A stretch of 64,000 bases of DNA from Gammaproteobacteria bacterium. GTDB lineage: Bacteria; Gemmatimonadota; Gemmatimonadetes; Longimicrobiales; Gaopeijiaceae. Both the position numbers and the translations under genes were made by a program. The stretch lies in the NCBI GenBank assembly GCA_028819075.1, contig JAPPMM010000028.1, forward strand, positions 186,001 through 250,000, read 5' to 3'. The number at the start of each line of letters is the position of its first letter. Within the stretch, counting starts at the first letter, position 1. The notes under the pieces were generated by a model. That model worked only from the letters and a program-made list of their open reading frames with translations, ran no database searches and was not told the DNA's origin. Below are positions 1 to 8,359 of this stretch, one piece after another.

Positions 1-137
1 TCGGCAAACGCCAGGGCGCCACCCCTCGTCCCGCTGATCTCGTTGATCAGCAACGCCGCCTCCGACCAGCGCGCCTTGCCGAGCGCCGCCTCCTGCAGCG
101 ACACCACGACGCGCTCGAACAGATCCGGTGGGTTCAT
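1..137 (-). CDS. Partial N-terminus of a hypothetical, possibly LuxR-type regulator
   Basis: Only the first 45 codons are present; the gene runs off the left edge of the window. It starts on ATG at 137. The visible residues form an amphipathic helical segment followed by a Gly-rich turn (SGTRGGALAFA). This resembles the N-terminal sensor region of some stand-alone LuxR-family regulators, but no helix-turn-helix is in view, so the family is a guess. It is divergent from the sensor kinase gene at 442, with a roughly 300-bp AT-rich gap between them. Confidence 0.45.
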   Translation of the reverse strand, partial: MNPPDLFERVVVSLQEAALGKARWSEAALLINEISGTRGGALAFA

Positions 138-441
138 GGTACCTGCCTCGCCGCGTCACCCGAACACGCGCCTCCGGTAGCCAAATGGAGCCATAGCCTG
201 GACACAGCGCCCCCATGCTTACCGCAAGCCCGTCATTCAAGGTAGCCGATAACATGTGATTTGTCAGTCATATTCTGAGGTCGATTAGTGATATTTAAGT
301 GATATTACGAAATGCGGACACGTCCGGACTAGTTCTTATATGAGGATTGGATGACATTTTGAGTCGGGTTTGCGATGTTTTGGTGACGCACCGGTTGTAT
401 CCGGGGACAGGACGACGGACGAGCTCCGGGGGGGTGGGCCG
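138..441. other. AT-rich divergent intergenic region
   Basis: This is the only gene-free stretch of about 300 bases in the window. Positions 220-330 are clearly richer in A and T than the flanking coding DNA and hold three phased copies of a 9-bp element (listed separately). The region separates a minus-strand partial regulator gene from the plus-strand hybrid sensor gene, so promoters for both probably lie here. A TTG codon at 370 is in frame with the downstream gene and could extend it by 24 residues. Confidence 0.5.
266..306 (+). promoter_or_regulatory. Three phased direct repeats AGTSATATT
   Basis: Copies lie at 266-274 (AGTCATATT), 287-295 (AGTGATATT) and 298-306 (AGTGATATT). Start-to-start distances are 21 and 11 bp, two and one helical turns, so all copies face the same side of the DNA. 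OmpR/PhoB-type winged-helix proteins typically bind direct repeats with this period. The next gene encodes a protein ending in exactly such a domain, so autoregulation is the simplest reading (inference). Confidence 0.45.
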
Positions 442-2409
442 GTGACAGGCCACCCGGACGCGCTGGGAATCGAGGAGCGCGTTTCGCAACTCTGCAACGC
501 GATCCTGCGCATCAATGCGAGCCTGGACCTTGCAACCGTCCTGCAGGAAGTCGTCGACAGCGCCCGAGCCCTGACCGGTGCCCGCCATGGCCTGATCGCC
601 ACCGTCGACGATGCGGGCGAACCCGAATCCTGGGTCGCCTCCGGGCTGACGCGGGAGCAGTTGCGGCAGCTCGAGGAATGGGAAGATGCGCTCCGGGTCT
701 TCGAGCGTTTCCGCGATCTTCCGGATGCGGTGCGGATCGGGGATCTGCCGACCTGGCTCCGGTCGTGCGGTTTCCTGCCCGTCGCCATTGCATCCCGGAC
801 GCTGCAGGCCACGCCGATCCGTCATCGGGGCATCTACGCCGGCAGTGTCTTTCTCGTCGGAAAGGACGGAGACCGCGAGTTCACCCGCGAGGACGAGGAG
901 GTTCTCGTGCTGCTGGCGTCGCAGGCAGCGACGGCGATCGCCAATGCCCGCACCTTCCGCGAGGAGCAGCGTGCGCGCACGAAGTTCCTGGGGATCGTGA
1001 CGCACGAGTTGCGCGCGCCGCTGGCCGCCATCAAGGGCTCGTCAACCACGGTGCTCGGGGCGTCCACGCGCTTCTCTTCCGCCGAGATGCTGCAGTTCTT
1101 CCGGATCATCGACGAGCAGGCCGACAACATGAGCGTCCTCATGGGCGATCTGCTCGATGCGGGGCGGATCGCGACGGGCACCCTGTCAATCTCGCCCGAA
1201 GCCTCGGACGTCGGAGCGCTGATCGACCGGGCGAGGAACACGTTCCTGGGCGCCGGCGGCCAGCAGGGCGTGCGCGTCGACGTTCCTCCGGACCTGCCGA
1301 GCGTGCTGGTGGACCGGAAGCGCATCGTGCAGGTCCTGGGCAACCTCCTCTCCAATGCGGCAAAACACTCTCAGGCATCGTCCCCGATAGAGGTGAGCGC
1401 CCGGCGGGACGGCGTGCACGTCGCGATCTCGGTCTCGGACTATGGCAAGGGCATCCCGCCCGAACGGCTCGCGCGATTGTTCTCCCGGCGGGCCGGTGCG
1501 GGCGACGGAAGGCGGGGTGTGGCGACGGGCCTGGGGCTCGCCATCTGCAATGGGCTGGTGGAGGCGCACGGAGGGCGCATCCGGGCGGAGAGCGGAGGCG
1601 AGGACCGGGGCGCCCGGTTCACGTTCACCGTCCCCATCGCCGAGGAGGCCGGCGGCGACGTGACGGCGCCGGAATCCTACGCGCGGCAACGCTCCCATCG
1701 AGGCGGGAAGCCGACGCGCATCCTGGTGGTGGACGACGACCCGCAGGCGCTGTTCTTCGTCCGCGATGCGCTCACCACGGCAGGGTACGCCGTGCTCGAG
1801 ACGGGCGAGCCGCGGGAACTGTCGAGCATCATTCGCGCGGAGCGGCCGCACCTGGTCCTGCTCGATCTGATGTTTCCCGGGACCGACGGCATCAAGCTGA
1901 TGGAACAGGTTCCGGACCTGGCCGATCTGCCGGTCATCTTCATCTCCGCCTACGCGCGGGACGAAACGATCGCGAAGGCTTTCGAAGCCGGGGCCGCCGA
2001 CTACATCGTCAAGCCGTTCTCGGCGACGGAATTGACGGCGAGGATCCGGGCGGCGTTGCGCAGGCGCGCCGAGCCCGCATCCTTCGTGCTGCGAGAGCTG
2101 GCCATCGACTATGATGCGCGCCGGGTGACCTTCGGCGGCGAGCCGCTGGAGCTGACAGCCACCGAGTACGAGCTGCTGCGCGTGCTCTCGACCAACCCCG
2201 GACGAGTGCTGACCTACCGCGCGCTCCTGCGCCTCGCCTGGGGCACCCGCTATCGGGGCTCCGCCAACCCGAGGCTGGTGCACGCCGTCGTGAGGAGGCT
2301 GCGCGAGAAACTGGGCGAGGACGGGGCTCGGCCGGCTTACATCATCAACGAGCGAAGAGTGGGCTACCGGATGCCGGCACCGGGCGACCGCCCCAGGGGG
2401 CCCGCCTAG
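442..2409 (+). CDS. Soluble GAF sensor histidine kinase fused to receiver and OmpR-type DNA-binding domain
   Basis: A complete phosphorelay and its transcriptional output lie in one chain of 655 residues (numbered from GTG 442). Domains: GAF-like sensor about 10-175; HisKA with phosphoacceptor H188 (THELRAPL); HATPase about 290-400 with N-box N305 and a GLGLAI G-box; receiver about 425-540 with D475 and K524 (VKPF); OmpR/PhoB winged helix about 550-645. There is no membrane segment, so the sensor acts in the cytoplasm on an unknown small molecule or redox cue. An upstream in-frame TTG at 370 exists, but the residues between look non-conserved and GTG 442 follows a G-rich stretch. Phased repeats upstream suggest self-regulation. 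Confidence 0.85.
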   Translation: MTGHPDALGIEERVSQLCNAILRINASLDLATVLQEVVDSARALTGARHGLIATVDDAGEPESWVASGLTREQLRQLEEWEDALRVFERFRDLPDAVRIGDLPTWLRSCGFLPVAIASRTLQATPIRHRGIYAGSVFLVGKDGDREFTREDEEVLVLLASQAATAIANARTFREEQRARTKFLGIVTHELRAPLAAIKGSSTTVLGASTRFSSAEMLQFFRIIDEQADNMSVLMGDLLDAGRIATGTLSISPEASDVGALIDRARNTFLGAGGQQGVRVDVPPDLPSVLVDRKRIVQVLGNLLSNAAKHSQASSPIEVSARRDGVHVAISVSDYGKGIPPERLARLFSRRAGAGDGRRGVATGLGLAICNGLVEAHGGRIRAESGGEDRGARFTFTVPIAEEAGGDVTAPESYARQRSHRGGKPTRILVVDDDPQALFFVRDALTTAGYAVLETGEPRELSSIIRAERPHLVLLDLMFPGTDGIKLMEQVPDLADLPVIFISAYARDETIAKAFEAGAADYIVKPFSATELTARIRAALRRRAEPASFVLRELAIDYDARRVTFGGEPLELTATEYELLRVLSTNPGRVLTYRALLRLAWGTRYRGSANPRLVHAVVRRLREKLGEDGARPAYIINERRVGYRMPAPGDRPRGPA

Positions 2410-2460
2410 GCGAAGCCGACTCGGGTCGGGCGGCTGCCACGCTGGACCGGCAGGCTGCCG

Positions 2461-2961
2461 TCAAACGATCAGCGCGGTGACGACCGCCGTCACCCAGCCC
2501 ATGAGCACGTCGCCCGGATAGTGCACGCCCAGGTAGGCGCGCGACACGCCGATGGCCAGCCCCAGGCCGAGAACCGTGAAGGCCGCCAGCGCGGGGAGCG
2601 CGACGTAGAGCGGGATGGCGACCGCCAGCCCGGCGGTGGCGTGGCCCGAGGGGAAGCTGAAGCGGTCGGGGGGTTTCAGGACGAACAGCCCCGTCGGACG
2701 CAGCTTCGGCCTCGCCCGATTGATGGTGCGCTTCATCAATTGCACCGCCAGGTGCGACACCGTAAGCACGGCCATGCATTCGAGCCCCACCCGGCGCAGT
2801 CCGGACGGGAATCCGAAGCTGAGGATCAGCGTGATGCCCACCATCGACGGCCAGTCGCCCGCATGCGTGACGCCGCGCATGAAGATGTCCAGCCACCGTT
2901 TCCGGCGAGCCGTGATGACATCCAGCATGCGCTCGTCGTAGGCTCTCAGCGCTGCCATCAT
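2461..2961 (-). CDS. PAP2-family membrane phosphatase
   Basis: This 166-residue protein carries all three PAP2 motifs: K77-R78 with R84-P85, PSGH at 104-107, and S140-R141 with H147 and D151. The histidines of the second and third motifs are the catalytic pair. Several hydrophobic helices place it in the inner membrane. Such enzymes remove phosphate from undecaprenyl pyrophosphate, phosphatidate or related lipids; the exact substrate cannot be read from sequence. It is transcribed divergently from a CTP-dependent lipid-kinase-like gene with only 84 bp between the starts, which suggests opposing steps on one lipid pool (inference). Confidence 0.85.
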   Translation of the reverse strand: MMAALRAYDERMLDVITARRKRWLDIFMRGVTHAGDWPSMVGITLILSFGFPSGLRRVGLECMAVLTVSHLAVQLMKRTINRARPKLRPTGLFVLKPPDRFSFPSGHATAGLAVAIPLYVALPALAAFTVLGLGLAIGVSRAYLGVHYPGDVLMGWVTAVVTALIV

Positions 2962-3045
2962 GATCGGATTCCTGGCGAGGTGTGCGCGGCGCCTTCCATC
3001 TTACGAAGAAGCGAACGGCCGGCAAGGGGGTTTAGTTTCCGGACC

Positions 3046-3648
3046 ATGGACCCGGCCCTGGAGAAACTGGTGGAGCAGACGCGCGGCCTGCAGCCGTGGC
3101 GGCGCGTCGTGCACGCCGGCTGCGGCCTGGGGCTGGTGGGGCTCATCTGGCTGGACTTCCTGCCGCCGCTGGCGCTCTCGGTGGGTCTTGGCGCGATCAT
3201 CGCGGTGGCAGTCGGGACGGATGTCCTGCGCCTCCGGCGACCGGACCTCAACCGCAAGTTCTTCCGGGTCTTCCGCCACCTCGCCTCGCCGCGGGAGTCC
3301 GGCAAGTGGGCGTCGTCGACCTGGTACGTGATCGGCGCCGCCGCGGTGATGCTGGTGTTTCCGAGCCGGGTCTGGATCCCCAGCATCCTGGTGGTCGCGC
3401 TGGCCGATCCGTGCGCCAGCGTGTGTGGCCAGCTCTGGGGCCGCGCGGCGCCGGGACAGCCATCGCTGCTCGGGTCCGCCGTATTCTGGGCGGTCGCGAC
3501 GGCGTGCGTGCTGCCGTTCACCGGATCGGGGCCCGCGGTTGCCGTCGGCCTGGTGGCGGCGGCGGCGGAGCGGGCGCCCATCCCGGTGGACGACAACGTG
3601 ACGGTGGCCCTGGTGACCGCGGTCGCGCTGACCCTGCTCGCCGGGTAG
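3046..3648 (+). CDS. CTP-dependent dolichol/diacylglycerol kinase-like membrane protein
   Basis: This is a 200-residue polytopic membrane protein starting at ATG 3046. The segment GKWASSTWY and the later DPCASVCGQLWG match the conserved pattern of the SEC59/DGK1/VTE5 branch of the cytidylyltransferase superfamily. Those proteins use CTP to phosphorylate polyprenols, phytol or diacylglycerol. Five to six hydrophobic segments are visible. The divergent PAP2 phosphatase makes a phosphorylation/dephosphorylation pair plausible. A true phosphatidate cytidylyltransferase is less likely because the protein is short and lacks the long C-terminal signature. Confidence 0.7.
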   Translation: MDPALEKLVEQTRGLQPWRRVVHAGCGLGLVGLIWLDFLPPLALSVGLGAIIAVAVGTDVLRLRRPDLNRKFFRVFRHLASPRESGKWASSTWYVIGAAAVMLVFPSRVWIPSILVVALADPCASVCGQLWGRAAPGQPSLLGSAVFWAVATACVLPFTGSGPAVAVGLVAAAAERAPIPVDDNVTVALVTAVALTLLAG

Positions 3649-3652
3649 AGCC

Positions 3653-6478
3653 TCAGGGCACGGGGTTCTCCGGGTACAGCACGACCTTCACGAATCGGTC
3701 GTCACGCAGGTACCGGAGCGCGGCCTCTTGCACGTGGTCCGCGGTCCATCCCTCGATGAACTCGTAGGAGGTCGCGTAGCCGTAGTCCACGCCGAGCTGG
3801 TGCAGGCGCTGGAGGCGGCCCAGCCAGTAACGGTTCTGCTCCAGTCGGGTCTCCCTGTTGCGGCGCTGGGTCTCGCGCACCTTCTCCACGGTCTCGGCAT
3901 CGGGCCCTTCCAGCTGAATGCGGTCGATCTCCTCGAAGACCACGGCCGCCAGCTCCTCTGCCCGTTCCGGCGCCGAACCGAAGCTGATGCGCACCGAATA
4001 TTCCTCGTCCGGGCGGGTCGACAGGAAACTGCTTACGCCCACTCCGTAGGTTCCGCCCAGATCCTCGCGCAGCAGCTCGCGAAGGCGGATGTCCAGCACA
4101 TCCGCGAGCGCGGCGAGCGCCATCTCCTCCTCGCGCGAGAACTCGGCGTCACCCGCGAAGACGATCCGGGTCTGGCTCTGGGGCTCGAGTCCCTTGCGCA
4201 CCTCCCTCTCGATCACGCCCTCGGGAGGATCTATCCCTACGTCCCGCCACGTCTCCACTCTTCCCAGGCTCGGGAGTCCGCCCAGCCAGGTCTCCACCAG
4301 CGGCCGCATCTCGTCCGGGTCGAACGCGCCCACGAAGAAGAAGACGAAGTCGCTGGCGTCGGCGAATCGATCCTGATAGAAGGCGAAGGAGGCGTCCAGA
4401 TCCAGGCGCTCGATCATCTCGTCGTCCGGCGGGAGCGCCCTGGGATGCCCCTGCGTCAGGATCAGCGACACGGTGTCGCCGAGCGCCGCGGCGGGACTGG
4501 CCCCCCGGTTGGCGAAGATGCCGGACAGCAGCGTCTTGTAGGCTGCGAACGCGGTTTCGTCCTTCCTCGGGGCCATGAAGCGCTGGTAGATGAGCTGGAA
4601 GGCGGTCTCGACGTCGCGCGGCGAAGCGCTGCCGCCGATGCCCTCGGTCAACGCGCCCACGCTCGCCGACACGCGCACGTCCAGGCCCGCCAGCTTCTTG
4701 TCCAGGGCAAGCTTGTCGAATTCGCCGACGCCGCCCTCCACCACCACCGCCGAAGCCATGCGGATGCCCGCGAACTCCTCGTCGGGAACCAGCGAGCTGC
4801 CCCCGGGGCTGGTGGCCGCAAAGAGGATCTCGTCGTCCCGGAAGTCGGTGGGCTTGAGGACCACGCGCACGCCGTTCTCGAGGGTCCACACGGTCACCCC
4901 CACCTGCTCCACCACTTCCTCGTCGACCACCGGGGAACCATCGGGAATCGCGGCTACCAGCGGCGCGTCGACCGCCGTGTCCTCGTACGGCTCGATTTCC
5001 CGGCTCACGACGGATGCGAACACGCCCTGGATGGCCTCTTCCGCAGGCACCTCCAGGTCCGGCTTCTCGGGCGCATTGGCCATGACCACGCGTCCCCGCT
5101 CCTGCAGCCACTCCTCGGCCAGGCCGTTGACCTCCTCCAGCGTGATCGCGGGCAGGAGCGCGTTCACCAGCTCCAGCTCGTCCTCGGGGCTGGTGAAGGC
5201 GGCGCCGGTCAGAAACGCCTGGACGTAGCGGCCCGCCAGACTGGCGGACTCCTGGTTCTCGCGCTCCGCGAAACGGCGCTCGAAGGCGCGCGTGACCTCG
5301 GCCTTGCGCCGTTCGAACTCCGTCGCGGTGAAGCCGTGGCGGCGGACGCGCTCGGCCTCCGTGAGCAGCGCGTCCAGTCCGCGCTCGAGCCCGCCGTCCG
5401 GCACCAGTGCGAGGAGCTGGTACATGTCCAGCACGCGCACGAAGCTGCCGCCGGCCGGGAAGGCGATGAGGAAGGGCGGGTCGGCCTGCTGCGTCAGCTC
5501 CTCGAGGCGCGCCGCCATCATGCCCTCGTACAGGTTCTCGGTGATGCCGCGGCGGAACGCGGCCACGGTGCCCCTGGCGGCTACCGGCCTCTTGTACAGC
5601 ACCGACACCTGCGACTGCAGCGCCTCGACGTCGGTCGCGATGGCCACCCGCGGCGGGTGGTCGAAGGGCACCTCCGGCGTCTCGCGAGGGCGGGGATTCG
5701 CGGGCGGCGCAAGGCCCTCGAACCCGCCGCGGATCATGCCCTCGATGGCCTCCGCGTCGAAGTCCCCCACGGCCACCACCGCCATGAGGTCGGGCCGGTA
5801 CCAGTCACGGTAGAACCGCTCGAGCACCGACGCGGGAGCCGTCTCCAGCACCTCCGTCTTCCCGATGGGCAGGCGGTCGGCATAGAGGGAGCCCTCGAAG
5901 AGAATGGGGAGCTGGGCGTCGAACATGCGGGCCTGCGCCCCCCGCCCGAGCCGCCACTCCTCGATCACCACCCCGCGCTCCCGGTCCACTTCCTCCGGGT
6001 CGAAGACCACGCCGCGCGCCCAGTCCTGGAGGATCTGGAATGCCGTCTCCAGCACTTCCGGATCGTCCATGGGGACGCGCAGCATGTAGACCGTCTCGTC
6101 GAAGCTGGTATAGGCGTTGATGTGGGGGCCGAACTGCATCCCGATCGATTCCAGGTAGTCGACCAGTTCCTGCTTCTCGAAGCTCTCGGTGCCGTTGAAG
6201 GCCATGTGCTCGGTGAAGTGGGCCAGACCGAGCTGGTCTTCGTCCTCCAGGATTGAGCCGGCGTTCACGACCAGGCGAAACTCGGCGCGGTTCTCGGGCG
6301 TGGCGTTCTCGCGCACGTAGTAGCGAAGTCCGTTCGCGAGTTCGCCCACCGTGACCGCGGGATCGGCCGGGAGCGGGCTGTCGGGTGCCGGCGCCTGTGC
6401 CGCCAGGAGCGACGGGGCGAGAAGCGTGCCGGCCGTGATGAGCAGTCCGTGGATGAATGCGGGGGCGTTCATGGTCAT
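3653..6478 (-). CDS. Exported M16 (insulinase/pitrilysin) zinc metalloprotease
   Basis: This 941-residue protein has an N-terminal signal peptide (cleavage near AAQA, residue 27). The inverted zinc motif HxxEH is at H87, E90 and H91, with the downstream glutamate in the VVIEEW segment (about 173-174). The second half repeats the M16 fold without the motif, giving the classic active/inactive two-domain clamshell that degrades peptides. It probably acts in the periplasm. ATG 6478 is followed by a second ATG at 6472 that could serve instead. It ends 4 bp from the convergent lipid-kinase-like gene. Confidence 0.92.
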   Translation of the reverse strand: MTMNAPAFIHGLLITAGTLLAPSLLAAQAPAPDSPLPADPAVTVGELANGLRYYVRENATPENRAEFRLVVNAGSILEDEDQLGLAHFTEHMAFNGTESFEKQELVDYLESIGMQFGPHINAYTSFDETVYMLRVPMDDPEVLETAFQILQDWARGVVFDPEEVDRERGVVIEEWRLGRGAQARMFDAQLPILFEGSLYADRLPIGKTEVLETAPASVLERFYRDWYRPDLMAVVAVGDFDAEAIEGMIRGGFEGLAPPANPRPRETPEVPFDHPPRVAIATDVEALQSQVSVLYKRPVAARGTVAAFRRGITENLYEGMMAARLEELTQQADPPFLIAFPAGGSFVRVLDMYQLLALVPDGGLERGLDALLTEAERVRRHGFTATEFERRKAEVTRAFERRFAERENQESASLAGRYVQAFLTGAAFTSPEDELELVNALLPAITLEEVNGLAEEWLQERGRVVMANAPEKPDLEVPAEEAIQGVFASVVSREIEPYEDTAVDAPLVAAIPDGSPVVDEEVVEQVGVTVWTLENGVRVVLKPTDFRDDEILFAATSPGGSSLVPDEEFAGIRMASAVVVEGGVGEFDKLALDKKLAGLDVRVSASVGALTEGIGGSASPRDVETAFQLIYQRFMAPRKDETAFAAYKTLLSGIFANRGASPAAALGDTVSLILTQGHPRALPPDDEMIERLDLDASFAFYQDRFADASDFVFFFVGAFDPDEMRPLVETWLGGLPSLGRVETWRDVGIDPPEGVIEREVRKGLEPQSQTRIVFAGDAEFSREEEMALAALADVLDIRLRELLREDLGGTYGVGVSSFLSTRPDEEYSVRISFGSAPERAEELAAVVFEEIDRIQLEGPDAETVEKVRETQRRNRETRLEQNRYWLGRLQRLHQLGVDYGYATSYEFIEGWTADHVQEAALRYLRDDRFVKVVLYPENPVP

Positions 6479-6713
6479 TCTCGTGCGTTGGCGAGGGACG
6501 TCACCGGGAACGCCGCCACCGGCAGTTCCCGACTCCGCACGGACACGCGTGCAACGATAATCATCGCGTGATCCGCACTACTCCGGCAACGTTCGGACTC
6601 CGACTCGCTTCAAGCAGGCCTCGTGGCAAGGATCGGGTCGATTTCGAGGGACCGATCCGCCAGCTTACGGCGAACGCGCGGCCCAGCCACCCCTGCCGGA
6701 GCAACAGGTGAAC

Positions 6714-7556
6714 ATGACCGACTACGACCGCATCGAGTCCGCCATCCGCTACCTCGACGGCCATCGCGCGCGCCAGCCGGACCTGGCGGAGGTGGCGGCG
6801 CACGTCGGGCTCAGCCCGAGTCATCTGCATCGGCTGTTCTCCCGGTGGGCCGGGGTCACGCCGAAGCGCTTTCTGGAGTTCCTGACCGTGCGGCACGCCA
6901 GGAAGCTGCTCGACAACGCCCAATCGGTGCTCTCGGCGGCGTATGGGAGCGGCTTGTCCGGCCCGGGAAGGCTGCACGATCACTTCGTGGCGGTGGAGGC
7001 GGCGACGCCCGGCGAGTACCGGAGCCGGGGCGCCGGGCTGCGGATCGGCTTCGGGACGGGAGATTCCCCGTTCGGGCCCGTCTTCGTGGCGTGGACGGGC
7101 CGGGGCGTGTGCCGGCTCTCGTTCGCAGGCGCCCGGGATGTGGAGGCCGAAAAGCGGGGGCTCCGCCGTACCTGGGGCGGGGCCCTGCTGGAAGTCGATG
7201 ACTCGCGGGCCGGCTCGATCGCGGAGACCATCTTTTCGGCGCCGTTCGATCCGGACGCCGGCCCGCTGACGGTGCATGTGCGCGGGACCAACTTCCAGCT
7301 CGCCGTGTGGCGCGCCCTCCTGCGCATTCCCACCGGCGCGGTCACGACCTACGGACGCCTCGCCGACGAGGTCTGCAGCGCGCGGGCCGCGCGCGCGGCG
7401 GGCAACGCGGTGGGCAGCAACCCGATCTGCTTCCTCATCCCCTGCCATCGCGTGATTCGCGCCACCGGGGAGTCCGGGAACTATGGCGGAGGCCGCTCGC
7501 GCAAGCGCTGCATGCTGGGGTGGGAGGCGAGCCGGCGTTATGTTCGTCTCCGATGA
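6714..7556 (+). CDS. Ada-type methylated-DNA-protein-cysteine methyltransferase with AraC HTH
   Basis: An N-terminal AraC-type helix-turn-helix (about 3-105) is joined to a C-terminal O6-alkylguanine-DNA methyltransferase domain. The acceptor cysteine lies in PCHRV (C244 counting from ATG 6714). It removes methyl or alkyl groups from O6-guanine by irreversible self-alkylation. Unlike E. coli Ada it lacks the N-terminal zinc domain that senses methylphosphotriesters, so whether it is an inducible activator is uncertain. A GTG at 6708 is an alternative start. Its stop overlaps the start of exonuclease III by 4 bp (ATGA), so the two repair genes are translationally coupled. Confidence 0.88.
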   Translation: MTDYDRIESAIRYLDGHRARQPDLAEVAAHVGLSPSHLHRLFSRWAGVTPKRFLEFLTVRHARKLLDNAQSVLSAAYGSGLSGPGRLHDHFVAVEAATPGEYRSRGAGLRIGFGTGDSPFGPVFVAWTGRGVCRLSFAGARDVEAEKRGLRRTWGGALLEVDDSRAGSIAETIFSAPFDPDAGPLTVHVRGTNFQLAVWRALLRIPTGAVTTYGRLADEVCSARAARAAGNAVGSNPICFLIPCHRVIRATGESGNYGGGRSRKRCMLGWEASRRYVRLR

Positions 7557-8335
7557 AGATCGTGACCTGGAACGTCAATTCCATCAACGCCCGCCGCGAG
7601 CGCGTGCTGACCTGGCTGCGCCTGCATCGGCCCGACGTCCTGTGCCTCCAGGAGCTGAAGGTGGCGGACGCAGCGTTCCCGCTGGACGCGGTCGAGGAGC
7701 TGGGCTACCACGCCGCGGTGTACGGGCAGCGCACCTACAACGGCGTGGCGATCCTGAGCCGCGCCCCGGCGCGCGACATCGAGGTGGGCATGGGGCCCGC
7801 CGACCGCGACCCGCAGGCGCGGCTGGTGGCGGCCACGGTGAACGGCGTCCGGGTGCTCTCGGCGTACGTCCCCAACGGCGCGCGCGTGGGCACGGACAAG
7901 TACGGCTACAAGCTGGACTGGCTGCGACGGCTGCGGGAGCATCTGGAGCAGACCGCCTCCCCCTCCGAGGCGCTGGTGCTGGCCGGCGACTTCAACGTTG
8001 CGCCGCGGGACCGCGACGTGAACCAGCTGGAGGACTGGAAGGACAGCGTCCTGTGCCACTACGCGGCACGAGGCGCCCTCGAGCGCATCCGCGATTGGGG
8101 GCTGCACGATGTGTTCGAACGGCATAATCCCGAGGGGTCGATCTACACCTGGTGGGCGTACCAGAGGCTCGCCTTCCCGCGCAACAACGGCCTGCGCATC
8201 GACCACATCTACGCCACTGAAAACCTCGCCTCGCGCTCGATCGGCGCCTTTGTGGACCGGGAGGCCCGCAAGAAGGGGCCCTTCTCGGAGAAACCCTCGG
8301 ACCACGCCCCCGTGGTTGCGGAATTCGACGTCTGA
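7553..8335 (+). CDS. xth: Exodeoxyribonuclease III / AP endonuclease
   Basis: The protein has 260 residues with the endonuclease/exonuclease/phosphatase fold. Visible active-site motifs are WNVNS (N7), LQEL (E34), the GDFNVAP stretch, the RIDHIY segment and the terminal SDHAPV. The family incises DNA 5' to abasic sites and removes 3'-blocking groups. The start ATG at 7553 overlaps the stop of the Ada-type gene. Together they repair alkylation damage: direct reversal of O6 lesions and processing of abasic sites left by glycosylases. Confidence 0.93.
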   Translation: MKIVTWNVNSINARRERVLTWLRLHRPDVLCLQELKVADAAFPLDAVEELGYHAAVYGQRTYNGVAILSRAPARDIEVGMGPADRDPQARLVAATVNGVRVLSAYVPNGARVGTDKYGYKLDWLRRLREHLEQTASPSEALVLAGDFNVAPRDRDVNQLEDWKDSVLCHYAARGALERIRDWGLHDVFERHNPEGSIYTWWAYQRLAFPRNNGLRIDHIYATENLASRSIGAFVDREARKKGPFSEKPSDHAPVVAEFDV

Positions 8336-8359
8336 GGGAGGGGTTGGCCGGAGCCTCGG

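Noticed and set aside
3728-6256. Very long open frame on the plus strand opposite the M16 peptidase
   Set aside because: High-GC DNA opens antisense frames. The translated sequence is rich in Arg, His, Gly and Glu with no domain pattern, while the minus-strand frame has clear M16 motifs.
6550-6569. Fur-box-like core GATAATCAT between the M16 and Ada-type genes
   Set aside because: The nine-base core matches, but the flanks do not, giving a poor match to the full 19-bp Fur site, and neither neighbour is an iron gene.
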